DNA from: Silene latifolia
Lineage: Eukaryota; Streptophyta; Magnoliopsida; Caryophyllales; Caryophyllaceae
Length of the DNA: 64,000 nt
NCBI RefSeq assembly: GCF_048544455.1
Contig: NC_133538.1
Span: 145,883,922 to 145,947,921 of the forward strand
Direction of reading: 5' to 3'
Below are positions 11,122 to 22,806 of the stretch, piece after piece (within the stretch, counting starts at the first letter, position 1; each line of letters opens with the position of its first letter). The translations under genes were made by a program, and so were the position numbers. The notes under the pieces were generated by a model. That model did no database searches and was not told the DNA's origin. It saw nothing but the letters and a program-made list of their open reading frames with translations.

Positions 11122-12602
11122 ATGACAGGAGATAGCATTGAACAACAACTGGCTACCACCCAACAACAATTGTTGTAAATGGAACAGCTGAAATAGAAAA
11201 TGGCCCAGGCTGAAGCTGAAGTTGCAAAATTAAAGGAATCAGAATCCAGCCTGAAACTAAGGCTAGGAGAGAAAACTTCAGGATCACAGTTGAAAGTTCA
11301 ACCTGGCACACCATTCTCCTCAATCATCAGGAACATTGATTTCTCCAACTTTGGCATTCCTACTCCACCAAAGTCCAAAGCAGGAGAAGAGACAGACTCA
11401 GAGGAAATCCAAAATGAATAAACTCCACCAGATCAAACCAATACAGCAATCATGATGGCCATGCTCCAAGAAATCCAAAAACTCCATTAAAGATTTGAAA
11501 AGATCCCTGGAGTCTCTACCCCAATTGAGGAAGCAAATCCAGAAAGTTATGTTGATTTACCCTTTGTGGATGAAATAACAAGAATAGACCTACCAAAGAA
11601 ATTTATGGTTCCCTCAATGAGAATCTATGATGGGACCACATATCCACAAAATCATGTAGCCTATTACAAGCAAAGGATATTGGCAGCATCTATTACTAGT
11701 GAACTAAGACAAGTCTCGCAGATCTCGCAAGGGTTTGGGACAACCCGAATGGGCCTCGCCAAAGAATGGTACATAAACCCGCAAACGGAAGCATCAAGTC
11801 CTTTGCCGACCGGTCAACTCCTTCAACCATCGGTTTGCCACAAAGCGGGGAACTTGAGAAGAGATCCAGTGACTTATACAGGATCAAGCAAAAGCCTGGT
11901 GAATCAATTAGATCCTACATGACAAGATTCAACAAGGAAAAGGTGTCAATCCCCAGATGTGATGTTGGAACAGCCGTGGAAGCTTTCAGGCAAAGGCTAC
12001 CCCTGGATAGTGACTTCTATGATGCAATGACCATGAAGCCTTGTCATACCTTTGAAGATGTCCAGGCATTAGCCATAGGCTATATTCGGCAGGAAGAAGA
12101 TAAAGGCTACAAGGCAGACAACACTAACAATAATACAGGATATGACAAAGTCAACAGAAAAAGTTCCAACAACAGAGGGAGCAGTTCCAGGCCATCCCGT
12201 TACACAAGACCTGACAGATCAGAAGTCAACTACACACATGAACAACGAGGTAACTCCTATACTTATCCCCCTATCTAAAAATATAACTCCTCTGTTGATA
12301 TTGTAGGACTAATCAAGAGACTTGACAATATGGGAGACATTGTCAAATGGCCAAAGAAGTCAGATAACCCCAACTCAAGGAAGGATACTACAAGATGGTG
12401 CGAATTACACATGGATATAGGGCACAAAACAGAAGAATGCCTGGGATTGCGCAGGCAAGTGGCCTACCTGCTAAAGAAGGGATATCTGAAAGACCTGATG
12501 CCAACAAAGAACAGGGAAGATGATGGAATAAGAAAGAACCCATAAAGGCAACAACGTGACCTGTCCCAAGCACCACCCATCTATGAGGTCAAATTCATCA
12601 AT
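11122..12602 (+). pseudogene. Element A gag, degenerate
   Basis: The ATG at 11122 starts a Q/E-rich coiled-coil-like N-terminus. The Tat-type gag core follows (MRIYDGTTYPQNHV near 11610, then EWYIN near 11767), then a region ending in a degenerate CCHC-like zinc motif near 12400-12440 (CELH...GH.TEEC). In-frame stops at 11176 (TAA), 11194 (TAG), 11419 and 11488 (TAA) share one frame. Further TAAs lie at 12276 and 12543. Each sits where CAA or CAG would restore glutamine. A frame change occurs around 11700-11830. The product would have formed the virus-like particle. Confidence 0.8.
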
Positions 12603-13631
12603 TGAGGATCTGAGATTTGTGGCCTGACCAGTTCAGCTGCAAAGAAAATTGCCTGGGAGTCAAAAATAAAATCTCCTTTTAAACCTAAAAATTTACCTCA
12701 AATTACTTTTGACGATACTGTTATGCAGGGTATTCCTGATCTACACCATGATAGCCTGGTTATCACCATCCAAATAGGAAATGCACGTGTCCTGAGAATC
12801 CTGGTGGATAGAGGCAGCTCAGTAAACCTGATCATGCTTGATGTCCTTAAAGCAATGAAGATTGATGAAAGTCAAATCATAAAGAATTCTAATGTCCTAG
12901 TAGGATTCAGTGGAGAAACAAGGAATACACTGGGAGAAATACACCTGCCAACATATGTGGAAGGAGTCTCCTCATACGAAAGATTTGGAGTCCTGGACTG
13001 CATGTCCTCCTACAACGCTATCCTAGGAAGACCATGGATCCACAATGTGAGGGCCATACCCTCCACGTACCACCAATGCATCAAGATACCAACAGAATGG
13101 GGAGTAGCAACCATAAAAGTGAACAAAAATATGCCCAGGAATGTTATATTGAGTCATTGAAACCCTCCAAGGCAGGTAAGTCTCTCGCCTATCAATTACA
13201 ATACCCTGTCAGGACAACTTATGTGGCAAAAACCAAAATGGAGACAGATCAAGTAATTTTAGACCCTGAGTATCTTGACAGGCATGTACTGGTAGGATCT
13301 GATGTCCCTGACAACATCAGACAAGAATTAGTAAGCTTTCTTAAAAATAAATCTTCATGTTTTGCCTGGTCTCATTTTGATATGACTGGTGTAGATGCAA
13401 ATATCATTACACATAAACTAAATATTGACAAATCTTATAAGCCTGTGCAACAGAAAAGAAGAAATTTTGCCTCTAAACGTAATGCTATTATTAATGAAGA
13501 TGTAACACCCCGGCCCAAACCGGGTCGGGAGCGGTTACTTATGATAGCTCACCAGGCTGTTTACATGGCCCACAGATCAACACGGGTCCTTTACAGCGCA
13601 TTTTGTCCTCACTCATGCGCATCCCAGAAAC

Positions 13632-13685
13632 CTTCCCAGGAGGTCACCCATCCTAAGACTACTCCCAGTCAAGCACACTTAACTT
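13632..13685 (-). repeat. 5S rRNA-derived segment in Cassandra left LTR
   Basis: On the minus strand this matches the 3' half of plant 5S rRNA, from AGTTAAG through GGATGGGTGACCTCC to TGGGAAG. It covers the RNA polymerase III internal control region (A box, intermediate element, C box), with substitutions between the A and C boxes. Confidence 0.85.
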
Positions 13686-14116
13686 TGGAATTCTTTCACA
13701 TGGATGACCATAAAAGAAAGTGCACTTTGTTGATATGAGTAGTACTTCCAATCCCTTTAAGCACTAGTCATTTAAGCCTATCACTGGACGTCTTCAATTA
13801 CCGTGGGGTGTTGATCACCCCCACTCAAGAACGCAAGCGTCCCCGTTGCTACCGGGAGCATAACCGTTAACCTGTAATCCTCCTCCGCTAAGTGTGTGAT
13901 CACAATGGAGCGTATAACCACCGCCTCCAGGAGCGTATAACAACTGCCTCCGATCACCACACGGGCCGCAGGTTGCTCGATACCACTTGTAACACCCCGG
14001 CCCAAACGGGTCTGGAGCGTTACTTATGATAGCTCACCAGCCGTGTACATGGCCCACGATCAACACGGGTCCTTTACACAAGCCGCATTTTGTCCTCACT
14101 CATACGCATCCCGGAA

Positions 14117-14171
14117 ACCTTCCCAGGAGGTCACCCATCCTAAGACTACTCCCAGTCAAGCACACTTAACT
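14117..14171 (-). repeat. 5S rRNA-derived segment in Cassandra right LTR
   Basis: This is the second copy of the 5S-like segment. The C-box sequence GGATGGGTGACCTCC is intact on the minus strand. It lies in the element's 5' LTR, where it could act as a polymerase III promoter. Confidence 0.85.
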
Positions 14172-17100
14172 TTGGAATTCTTTCACATGGATGACCATAA
14201 AAGAAAGTGCACTTTGTTGATATGAGTAGTACATCCAATCCCTTTAAGCACTAGTCATTTAAGCCTATCACTGAACCTCTTCAATTACCGTGGGGTGTTA
14301 CAGAAGAAGTGGACAAACTACTGGATATGGGGATGATAAGAGAAATCATGTACCCTGACTGGCTAGCCAATGTGGTATTAGTACAAAAAAAGAATGGTAA
14401 ATGGAGAGTTTGTGTAGACTACACAGACCTAAACAAGGCCTGCCCAAAAGACCCATTTCCACTCCCTCACATAGACGTAATGGTAAATGCTACAGCAGGA
14501 CAAGAACTCCTAACATTTATGGATGCCTCAAGCGGATTCAACCAGATTAAGATGCACCCATCTGACCAGGAACACACTGCATTCATCACAGAAAGAGGCA
14601 TATATCTTTACACAAAGAATGCCCTTTGGCCTGAAGAATGTAGGGGCAACATACCAACGCCTGGTCAATATGATGTTCAAAGATAAAATAGGGGATACAA
14701 TGGAAGTTTATATTGATGACATGGTGGTCAAATCAAAAAAGGCTGAAGACCATGTCAGAGATCTGGAAACAGTTTTCAAGATCCTGGAAAAGTTCAACAT
14801 GAAGCTCAATCCTTCCAAATGCTATTTTGGAGTTTCTTCAGGCAAATTTCTGGGATACATGGTAACCAAAAGAGGAATAGAAGCCAGCCCAGAACAAATA
14901 CAAGCTATACTGGAACTAGAATCTCCCAAGTCTGTCAAAGACATTCAAAAGCTGACAGACGAGTTGCGTACACAACAGTTATTCATATCCAGATCATCTG
15001 AAAGATGCAGGTCTTTCTATGACCTCCTCAGGAAAAACAAATCGTTCGAATGGTTGCCTGAACATGAAGCGGCCTTCCAAGATCTTAAAGCATACTTGAC
15101 TACACCTCCACTACTTGCCAAACCAGACAAAGGAGAACCCTTGACGCTCTACCTATCTGTAACAGAGACAGTAGTAAGTGGAGTCCTGACCAAGGAGATT
15201 GATGGCCAACAGCATCCAGTCTATTATGTAAGTAAGAGTCTCCTAGATGCAGAAACAAGGTATGATCTACTTGAAAAATACGTACTTGCTTTAGTCATAT
15301 CTTGCACCAAACTTAGACCTTATTTTGAAAGTCATGCAATCATTGTCAAAACCAACATGCCTATCAAATCTGTCCTGAGAAAGCATGAGTTAAGGCAGAA
15401 TGGCAAAATGGTCAGTACAAATCAGCGCCTATGACATAACCTTTGAACCCAGGACATCAATTAAGTCTCAGGCATTAGCAGACTTCGTAGCTGAATTTAG
15501 TCCTACCCTAGAACCAGACCTCATAAAAGAGGTCAACCACCTAGACACCCATAAATCAAACCAGGAATGGACTCTACATGTAGATGGAGCAACAAATATG
15601 AGAGGGACTGGCCTAAGACTAGTATTGAAATCACCACAGGGAGACCTAATTGCACAGGCTATTAGTTGTGAATTCAAAGCTACAAACAATGAAGCTGAGT
15701 ATGAAGCCCTGATAGCTGGACTTAAGGTATGCATAGAACTTGGTGTAGCAAACCTCAAGGTAAAAACTGACTCTCTCTTAATTTCCAATCAAGTCAAAGG
15801 AAAATATGCAGCAAAGGATTCAAAAATGGTACCTTATTTAGAGTATGTCAAAAACCTTTGCAAAATATTCAATTCCTTTGACATTGACCAAATACCAAGG
15901 GACCTAAATACCCAGGCTGATGCCCTGGCCAGCCTGGGATCAAACTTCATCCCTGCTGTGTTTGATAAAATACCCATTGTTCATCTGTTAGAACCAACCA
16001 TAGAAAGGCCTGATCAAACTTGTCCCATTCATGAGGACACAACTTCTTGGACCAAACCATACTATGATTGGTTCTTACAGGGGATACTCCCTAATGATAA
16101 AAACGAAGCGAGGGCCCTAAGACTCAAAGCCTCTACCTACACCATTATCAATAACATATTGTTTAAAAAGTCACATGCTGGACCTTACCTGCGTTGCCTG
16201 GAACCACACGAAGCTAAACGGGTTATAGAAGATATACATGATGGATCTTGTGGAAATCACAAAGGTGGCGTAATCTCGGCCGAGTAAAGTTCTCAGACAG
16301 TTACTTTTGGCCAACCCCGAGAGCCGATCGCATAGCATACAACTCTAAATGTGAAGCTCTGTCAAATTCACTCCCCTTATATCCACCAACCATCGAGCTA
16401 CTACACTCCATCTCAGCCCCCCGGCCATTCATGAAATGGGGCATGGATATAGTAGTCAAGTTACCTCAAGCATCCGGATGAGAAAGTTTTCTTTGGCAAT
16501 GATCGATTATTTTTCCAAATGGATAGAGGCTGATTCATACGGGCAAGTCAAAGAGAAGGATGTCATATCATTCATCAAACGAAATATCATATGTAGATAT
16601 GGAATACCTTCAGAATAGTCTGTGACAATGGTACACAATTTGTGGGAAAGAGGACAAGACAAATTTCTCGTGCACAATGGAATATTAACTGGCCACATCC
16701 ACACCAGGCTACCCAAAGCCAACGGTCGGGGCGAGAATCCAAGAACAAAGTAGTAATTAGATGCCTGAAGAAAAAGTTAAAGAGGAGAAAAGGAAGATGG
16801 GCTGAAGAACTCCCTTTGGTCCTATGGGCTGACAAAACTACACCTAAAACAGCCACAGGCCAAACCCCCTATTCCTTGGTCTATGGCTCTGAAGCAGTAA
16901 TCCCAGCAGAAATTCATGTACCAACCACCAGAAGCAGCCTGAATACCATAGAGGAAAACAGACCACTATTGCAAGATAGCCTGATCCTAACTGAAGAACT
17001 AAGGGATGCAGCCAAGGTCAGGATAACCTCCTATCAACAAACAGTAGCCAGAAGTTACAACAAGAATGTCAACATCAGGGTATTCAAGGAAGGAGACGTA

Positions 17101-17283
17101 GTCCTAAAAAAAGTCTTCCCTAACACCAGAGAGAAAAATGCAGGCAAGCTAGCTCCCACATGGGAAGGACCATACCTAATTGATTCAATAGTAGGACAAG
17201 GAGCTTACAAGCTGCAAACTTTGGACGGAGAAATGATCCCCAGATCCTGGAACATTTCCCACTTAAAGTTATTTCACGTCTAA

Positions 17284-18050
17284 ACCAGAAACAGGTAAAA
17301 CTATCGACTCCTTATATGTTTAACTAGAATCTTATAGCAAATCCCCTATAAAATATGTCTTCCTGCTATCTGCCAATTTGCCTGAAAACATGCCTGTTAT
17401 TTTTAGCTCTGCCTAGTCTGCTTATTTAAATACTATTATATTGAATCCTGAAAACTTGTTTTACGCCTTCTTTTCATTAGTTACATGCTGCACTTAGGCT
17501 TAAACAAATATTCAGGATTGAGGGCCACTCCACCCAACCTGGAAAGCATTCCTGAAATGCTCTACAATAAATTTGGCACCTGCCTGCCCGACCTAAATAC
17601 TAAACTGAGCTCAGTACATAAAAAACAAGTACAATGGTGAAATATACCAGACTACTTGTCCAAATAAGCCCTCTTGACAGGCTGAGGGCCATAAGCCCTC
17701 TTGACTGGCAACCACCCCCCCCTCTCAGAAAAGCCCTCCTGACAGGCAACAGAGCCATCATTTCCTAAAAACGGAATGAGGGCCATAAGCCCTCCGGACA
17801 GGCATTATTCTAACAAAAAAACGTCAAATGTATTATTTACAAGTACAAGTCAAGCCATTCAAAGAAGTCAAGGGAAAAGAATATGATATATTTATTCCAA
17901 AATGATGAAATTACCCAGGGAAACATCCCTCCTGGGGTAAAACAAAACAAGCTTCAAAAAACCAAAAACAAGAAAATTGTTTGTCCAGGGAACGTCCCCC
18001 CTGGATGGGCCAAACCCAACAAACCAAAACATGACAAAACAAAAAATAAA
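17284..18050 (+). other. Element A spacer after pol
   Basis: No gene is recognised. Imperfect repeats of AAGCCCTCTTGACAGGC occur at about 17665-17810 (four or so units), and CCAGGGAACGTCCC-like repeats at 17915-18005. Confidence 0.6.
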
Positions 18051-20228
18051 TCAGCCTGCCTTGGAAGCTGTAGCAGAACTGATCCCCTCATCAACAAGCT
18101 CCTCTTCTTCCTCTTCTCCTTCATCATCCCCCCATTCCTCAGCATCGCCACTTTTCTCCTTGGATGGTAAAGAGTCCACTTCCTCATCAGCGTGCAGTTT
18201 ACAAAGCTCAGAGTAAGTAGTGTTGAGATTGGCCAACTCCTGGTCAGGATTCCAAAAAGGCCTAACCTCGACAGGCTCCTTCATAGCATCCACACGACCC
18301 CTGCCGAAGAAATAAGTAGCAGCATCCTTGTACCTGCCATGCACCAAATCCCTTTCAACAGCCAGCTCCTCATTTACTTTCAGCTGCTCCTGCATAGCCT
18401 GCTTCTTAACCTTCAACTCTTCCTGAACAGTATCAAATTTAGCCTGAAGAGCTTTCAGGGCATCCTGAGCAGATTTCAGCTTAGAAGACTCCACCACCAA
18501 CCGAGCTTTCCCTACCTCATTATCCTCCTTTAAAGAGTGATTCTCTGCCCTTGACGCTTCCAATTCAGCCTTAAACTTTGCAGCATCCTTCTTCAGAATC
18601 TGCACCTCCCAATCCAAGGTATCTTTAAGGTCGTGGGAGAATCCGGTTAGCGGCGACCCTCAAAGATATCATTGACATTCTGGCAAAGAAAACATACCCG
18701 TTTAAGCCACACACAAAAAAAAAACACTTAAATACCCACACAAAATTAGACAAAAAGAAAATACCTCCTGAAGCATGGTAATCAGATTGGCAGCATAATC
18801 CCTGGTACGATACATGACGACAAGGCACGGCGAAGAATCCCGCACGATCATCGGGTAATAAGGGTCATCAACCATAAAAGCTTGAGCCTGGATCTGTTCC
18901 TTAGCAAACTGAACCTCATCCAACCGAACCCTAACCCCCCTAACCTCATAAACCCCTCCTGATGATTCATCTACCCTTTTTCACTTTTCAGGACGACCAC
19001 CCTCATCCACAACTTTCTCAGGGGATGCCAACTGTACTTTCTGCACAGGCTCCTGAATTTGTACATCACTGTCACTCCATGTGGCCTCACTACTCTTAGA
19101 CTTCTCCCTGTGATTTGGGAAACACCTGCCTTCACCAGGGAAAGACCAAAACTAGCTATCCTGGCAGAAGCCCTGGTGGCTGCACGACGAGGCTCTACAT
19201 CAGCAATATAAACACGTCCAAAATAAAAATAAACAAAACTTACTCCCTGACGAGGAAGGCCCTGGAGCTTTAGCACTCTTCACCGGTTTATAAGTACTTA
19301 ATTTAGCCTTCTTGAAATGAGGCATAGGTGCTTGCCCCAGACAGGCAGGCCATGTCCTCTCCTCCTCAGCAACGCCATAAAAGCTGTAATCCGATCAGCC
19401 GACCCCTCAGCATCAGGATTATTCACCCGGTCATTTACTACAAAGACAAAAGCAAGTAAGTACACTTCCCAAAATATAACATCTTCAATCAAAATACAAT
19501 GCAAAAAAGAAATTACCTCCTTCAATAGCCGGATAATTAAGGTAATCCAGGCCAGGGGCAATAGAATCAGCCCTGATGAACATATAAGTCTCAGCCCATC
19601 CCTTATCATCCCCTGAATCAAAGTTAGTAATCAGGTGAGCCATCTTTGATCTGACTCGAAGGTTGAACCGGCCAGTGGAATGACTCTTCAAGTGGTAGAC
19701 ATTCTTGAAATCTTCCGGGGGTGATAACCACTTATGTTTGGAACATAAGCGCTCAACCGAATGAACAATTTTACAAACCATTGGCATGAGTTGGAATGGA
19801 GGGACCTTAATAGCCCCGATCACTTGACCATAAAAGGAGAAAGGGAAGCGGCATCCACCCTTAAATGCCCATTCAAAAATACGAGAACCAACTGGACTAC
19901 CCCAATTAGCCCCGATGGACCACTCTCGGGAATCCAAACCTCGGCCTTCAAAGCAGAATGAGACCTGACCTTTCAGATAATGCTCAAAGATTGGATTCAA
20001 CTGATTAGCTTCGTGGAAAGAAGCAGTCAAAGCCTTAACAAGAGTATATTCAACCCCTTTATATGACATGGATCAAATTTCTGAGGGAGCAACCACCTCC
20101 ACCACTTCATCCTCAGGGATGATATCTGGGACATCGACAACAGCAGGAACCTTCTCAACTTCAGCAGGAACCTTCTCAACCTCAGCAGGAGCCTTAGAAG
20201 TAGCCGTCTTTCTCCTACCTCCAGCCAT
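18051..20228 (-). pseudogene. Antisense spliced gene of element A (Tat-lineage antisense ORF)
   Basis: The ATG at 20228 (MAGGRRKT) starts an exon with a VEKVPAE tandem repeat. It contains one in-frame TGA (20073-20075) and then a conserved-looking globular part (SYKGVEYTL to NYPAIEG). A GT donor follows at 19516. The next exon starts at 19437 after TTTGTAG and ends near 19244 before GTAAG. A later exon-like piece lies at about 18770-18930. The last (about 18660-18051) encodes a heptad-rich coiled coil and an acidic tail. Antisense ORFs at this place are known in Retand/Grande elements, with plant 'gypsy-type transposon' domains of unknown role. Exon borders between 19244 and 18930 are uncertain. 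Confidence 0.6.
20141..20193. repeat. 21-bp tandem repeat in antisense gene
   Basis: There are two full copies and one partial copy of cagcaggaaccttctcaac-type units. On the minus strand they encode the repeated VEKVPAE peptide. Confidence 0.8.
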
Positions 20229-20548
20229 ATTTTATTTTTTGATGAAGATTGATTTTTTGCAGAAGAGAATTTTAGAAAGAGAAAGAAGAAATTAGAAGAT
20301 TGGAATGTGGAAGCAAAATACACAAAGCAAGGTATTTATAGCCACAAAATTAAACGGGCAAGAAAACAAGTGATTGAGCTTAATCATGACTCTCCTAGGG
20401 TTTTGTGAATCTACCCTATTTATGGCAATATAGCCGTTACAGAAGCTGAACCAAACACAACTCCTAATCCGTTAAAGATTCCTACACAATTTTCGCTCGC
20501 CCAAATTTTTATCTCCTCATTCCTGGCCGGACCCAATAAAGGAATAAG

Positions 20549-20564
20549 CGAGATAAGGGGCAAT
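20549..20564 (+). other. Polypurine tract of element A
   Basis: The purine-rich cgagataaggggcaat lies directly before the 3' LTR start TGTTGGGCCC at 20565. Confidence 0.7.
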
Positions 20565-21321
20565 TGTTGGGCCCAGAATTATCCCGCCCGACGACAAAGA
20601 CCAGCAACATTTAAAGCCAAGACTTGAGCGGGAAGTACTTCAAGTCGCACTCGAGAGTATATAGACAGGCACCAAGCGGGGAGAGAAGCACGGGACGGGC
20701 AACTACCGGGCCTGGCTCGAAAGAAAACCATGTCAGGCATAAGGATAACACCATCAAAGCTGGACAGGTGACAGGGAAGGCACGATCAGGCCATATAAGT
20801 AAAGCCCTTATAAATAAAGAAGACTTATTCAAAAGGATATCATGGAAGAAAAGGTCAAGAGCAACGGCTGAAATGCTGAAGAGGTCAATCAACTACTTCC
20901 GGGTAAATAGGGCACGAGTCCTATTTGCCAGGAAACCCTAAACAAGCTTGGAAAAACCGCTCCTAAGGCTATTATAAATACAAGAGAAGACAAAAACAAG
21001 AGGGACACACTGGCATACTCGTACTATCACTCTCATTCTTGTATTCAAAACATAATTTAGCAATATCCTTAGCCTGTCACGCCTGATATACAAATACTCT
21101 GTCAGGCTACTCAAAATCATAGTAATAATCTCTCCTGGCTTGGTGCCCGTGGTATTTTTCCTTATTCCCAGGTTTTTTTCCACGTATAAAATCTTTGCGT
21201 CTTTACTTTTTACTTATTTATTTACTTAGCAATATTGGTCAGGCAAACTACTTGAGTTAGATCACCCCTTCTTAATTCCCCTAGCAGGACGTTTCTGTTC
21301 AGTAAAATCTCTGCCAAAACA
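20565..21321 (+). repeat. 3' LTR of element A
   Basis: The LTR starts TGTTGGG and ends CCAAAACA. It is 757 bp long and matches 1-647. Host ABCG sequence resumes at 21322. The 5-bp target duplication cannot be checked because the left border lies outside the window. Confidence 0.92.
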
Positions 21322-22182
21322 CCCACAATTATGCAAACTTTAGGTGTAAGGAAATAGTAATCCTAAGCCAGACATTCTCTAAGCTGGTTTTCAGAACTAA
21401 GGAGTTATTTGCCGGCAGGACGCTGCAAATGCTGGCTTCAGGCCTGGTATTAGGTTCTATCTTCTATGATCTTAAGCATGATATAGAAGGAGCGCTTGAA
21501 AGGGCACTACTACAGATATAGGGTATAACAACGGTTAAAGACCGTTGTTATATAAAAAAGCAGACGTTGTTAAAGCATTCATTGTTAAAGCTTTTAACAA
21601 CGGTTGATTTTTTTAAGAAACCCGTTGTGAAAACTATTAACGGTTAAAAACCGTTGTCGTTACGAGTCATTCGTTGTGGAAAGTGTGACTAATTTTTGGT
21701 GGGAAAGTTATAACAACGGTTACAATAGAAAAAACCGTTGCTATAACTAAAGACAACGGGTTTTTTTTATATAACCGTTGTTATTGTTTTTAAAAAAAAT
21801 AAAAATACAAAGCATTACTGCCAAAATCCCTCCTGCATCAATTAATTATAGATTACTAGATGCATTATTACTGCCAAAATCCCTGCATGAAAGGACACAA
21901 TATATGGAATGTGAAGGGTTATAAGATTTGAAGCAGGGATATGGCACAACTTCCTAAACAAAAAGCCATACTTCGTATTAATTTAAGCATCAAACCCTAA
22001 ACATATTAGTTAAAAAACAACTCAAACGACACATATACTAATTATAAATTCATTCCACTATCTCAATAACCAATCCATTATATCACTATCTCCACCCTAA
22101 ACTTCAAACCCTAAATCTTTAAAACCTAATAAACTCCAAACTTCCTTCATTAATAAATGATACCATTCGTTTAACATGCATT

Positions 22183-22443
22183 ATGACCGAGTACAACAAA
22201 AGTTTCATACGCCACTTGCAGGAAATCGAGAGGAAGAACATGCTCTTCCTTGACCAAGCTCGGATCGCACTCAAGGGGGCCAAAAAAAATGGCTTGTTAT
22301 AGCCGCAGATAATGCAGCTATATGAAGATATTGCATCTGCGGAACGAAACCTCCAAATAGCAAAGGAGGAGAGGATGATTCTCATAGAAGAGAATGCATC
22401 CCTATATGAACATCTAAGAAATGTATTTTTAGCAATGCATTAA
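22183..22443 (+). pseudogene. Small coiled-coil ORF inside the CACTA element, one internal TAG
   Basis: The ATG at 22183 opens an 86-codon frame ending in TAA at 22441-22443, with one TAG at 22300-22302. The peptide is charged and heptad-like (HLQEIERKN..., EDIASAERNLQIAKEE, LIEENASLYEHL), predicting a coiled coil. I do not recognise the family. It may be a captured gene fragment or a relic of an element-encoded protein. Confidence 0.5.
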
Positions 22444-22764
22444 GTTTATGTATATATATCAATTAATTAAGTTTATGTATGTTAAATGTGGATTTGTTTT
22501 ACTATCCTCTCCATCATCTTCTTTGTTTTACTAATAAACGCTGAAAAACTAAGCGAATAATAATTAGAGAAAGAACAATGACGGAGAAAAACACATGCAA
22601 ATAAAATAATTAGAGGAAGAACAATAATGACGGAGATGACAAAACCTGAAACCATAAAGCGATAGATATATACCTGATAATTAGAGAAAGAAAGAGATGA
22701 TGACAACAACAGTGACGGAGATAATAAAGCGGCTATGAGAAAGAGACGATGAGAAAGAGTGTGG

Positions 22765-22806
22765 TTGTGTGTTTGTGTTTGTGTTTGTGTTTGTGTTTGT
22801 GTTTGT
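22765..22806. repeat. (TTTGTG)n microsatellite
   Basis: About seven hexamer units of TTTGTG/GTGTTT lie inside the CACTA element. Confidence 0.9.

Larger units (their letters stand above)
13501..14302 (-). mobile_element. Cassandra TRIM retrotransposon (5S rRNA-like LTRs)
   Basis: The termini are TGTAACACCCC and GGGGTGTTACA, flanked by the 5-bp duplication gaaga (13496-13500 and 14303-14307). Two LTRs of about 315 bp (13501-13817 and 13988-14302) surround only about 170 bp with no coding capacity. Each LTR contains a segment matching plant 5S rRNA in antisense on the + strand (motif AGGAGGTCACCCATCCTA), the hallmark of Cassandra. A degenerate initiator-Met primer site on the minus strand (TGGTATCGAGCA, 13974-13985) fixes the orientation. 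The left LTR's inner terminus is mutated to TGATCAACACC. Confidence 0.92.
12603..17283 (+). pseudogene. Element A pol: protease, RT, RNase H, archaeal RNase H, integrase (broken)
   Basis: The protease has LVDRGSSVNLI near 12802-12836, where the usual catalytic D-S/T-G has become D-R-G. RT starts about 14308 and has FMDASSGFNQI near 14516 and the catalytic YIDDM at 14710. RNase H follows to about 15430. A second RNase H (LHVDGAT...NNEAEYEALIAGL) lies at 15570-15720. The integrase keeps an HHCC-like piece near 16240, a DNGTQF-like site near 16626 and a fairly intact C-terminal part ending at 17283. Cassandra interrupts the frame at 13501. With it removed, one INEEVDKLL reading is restored. Several frameshifts make the gene dead. 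Confidence 0.85.
1..21321 (+). mobile_element. Element A: Tat/Retand-like Ty3/gypsy LTR retrotransposon, 5' end cut by window
   Basis: The two LTRs (1-647 and 20565-21321) bracket gag, protease, RT, RNase H, a second archaeal-type RNase H and integrase relics in gypsy order on the + strand. The extra RNase H (about 15550-15960) and an antisense ORF between pol and the 3' LTR are known traits of the Tat lineage (Retand, Grande). The body is interrupted by B1 (657-11051) and by a Cassandra element (13501-14302). Net of insertions it is roughly 10 kb. All reading frames are broken, so it is immobile. It inserted into an ABCG transporter gene, whose remaining sequence resumes at 21322. Confidence 0.9.

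Noticed and set aside
13509-14225. ORFs across the Cassandra LTRs (ending HMDDHKRKCTLLI twice)
   Set aside because: They are translations of 5S-like and LTR sequence. The duplication is simply the two LTRs.
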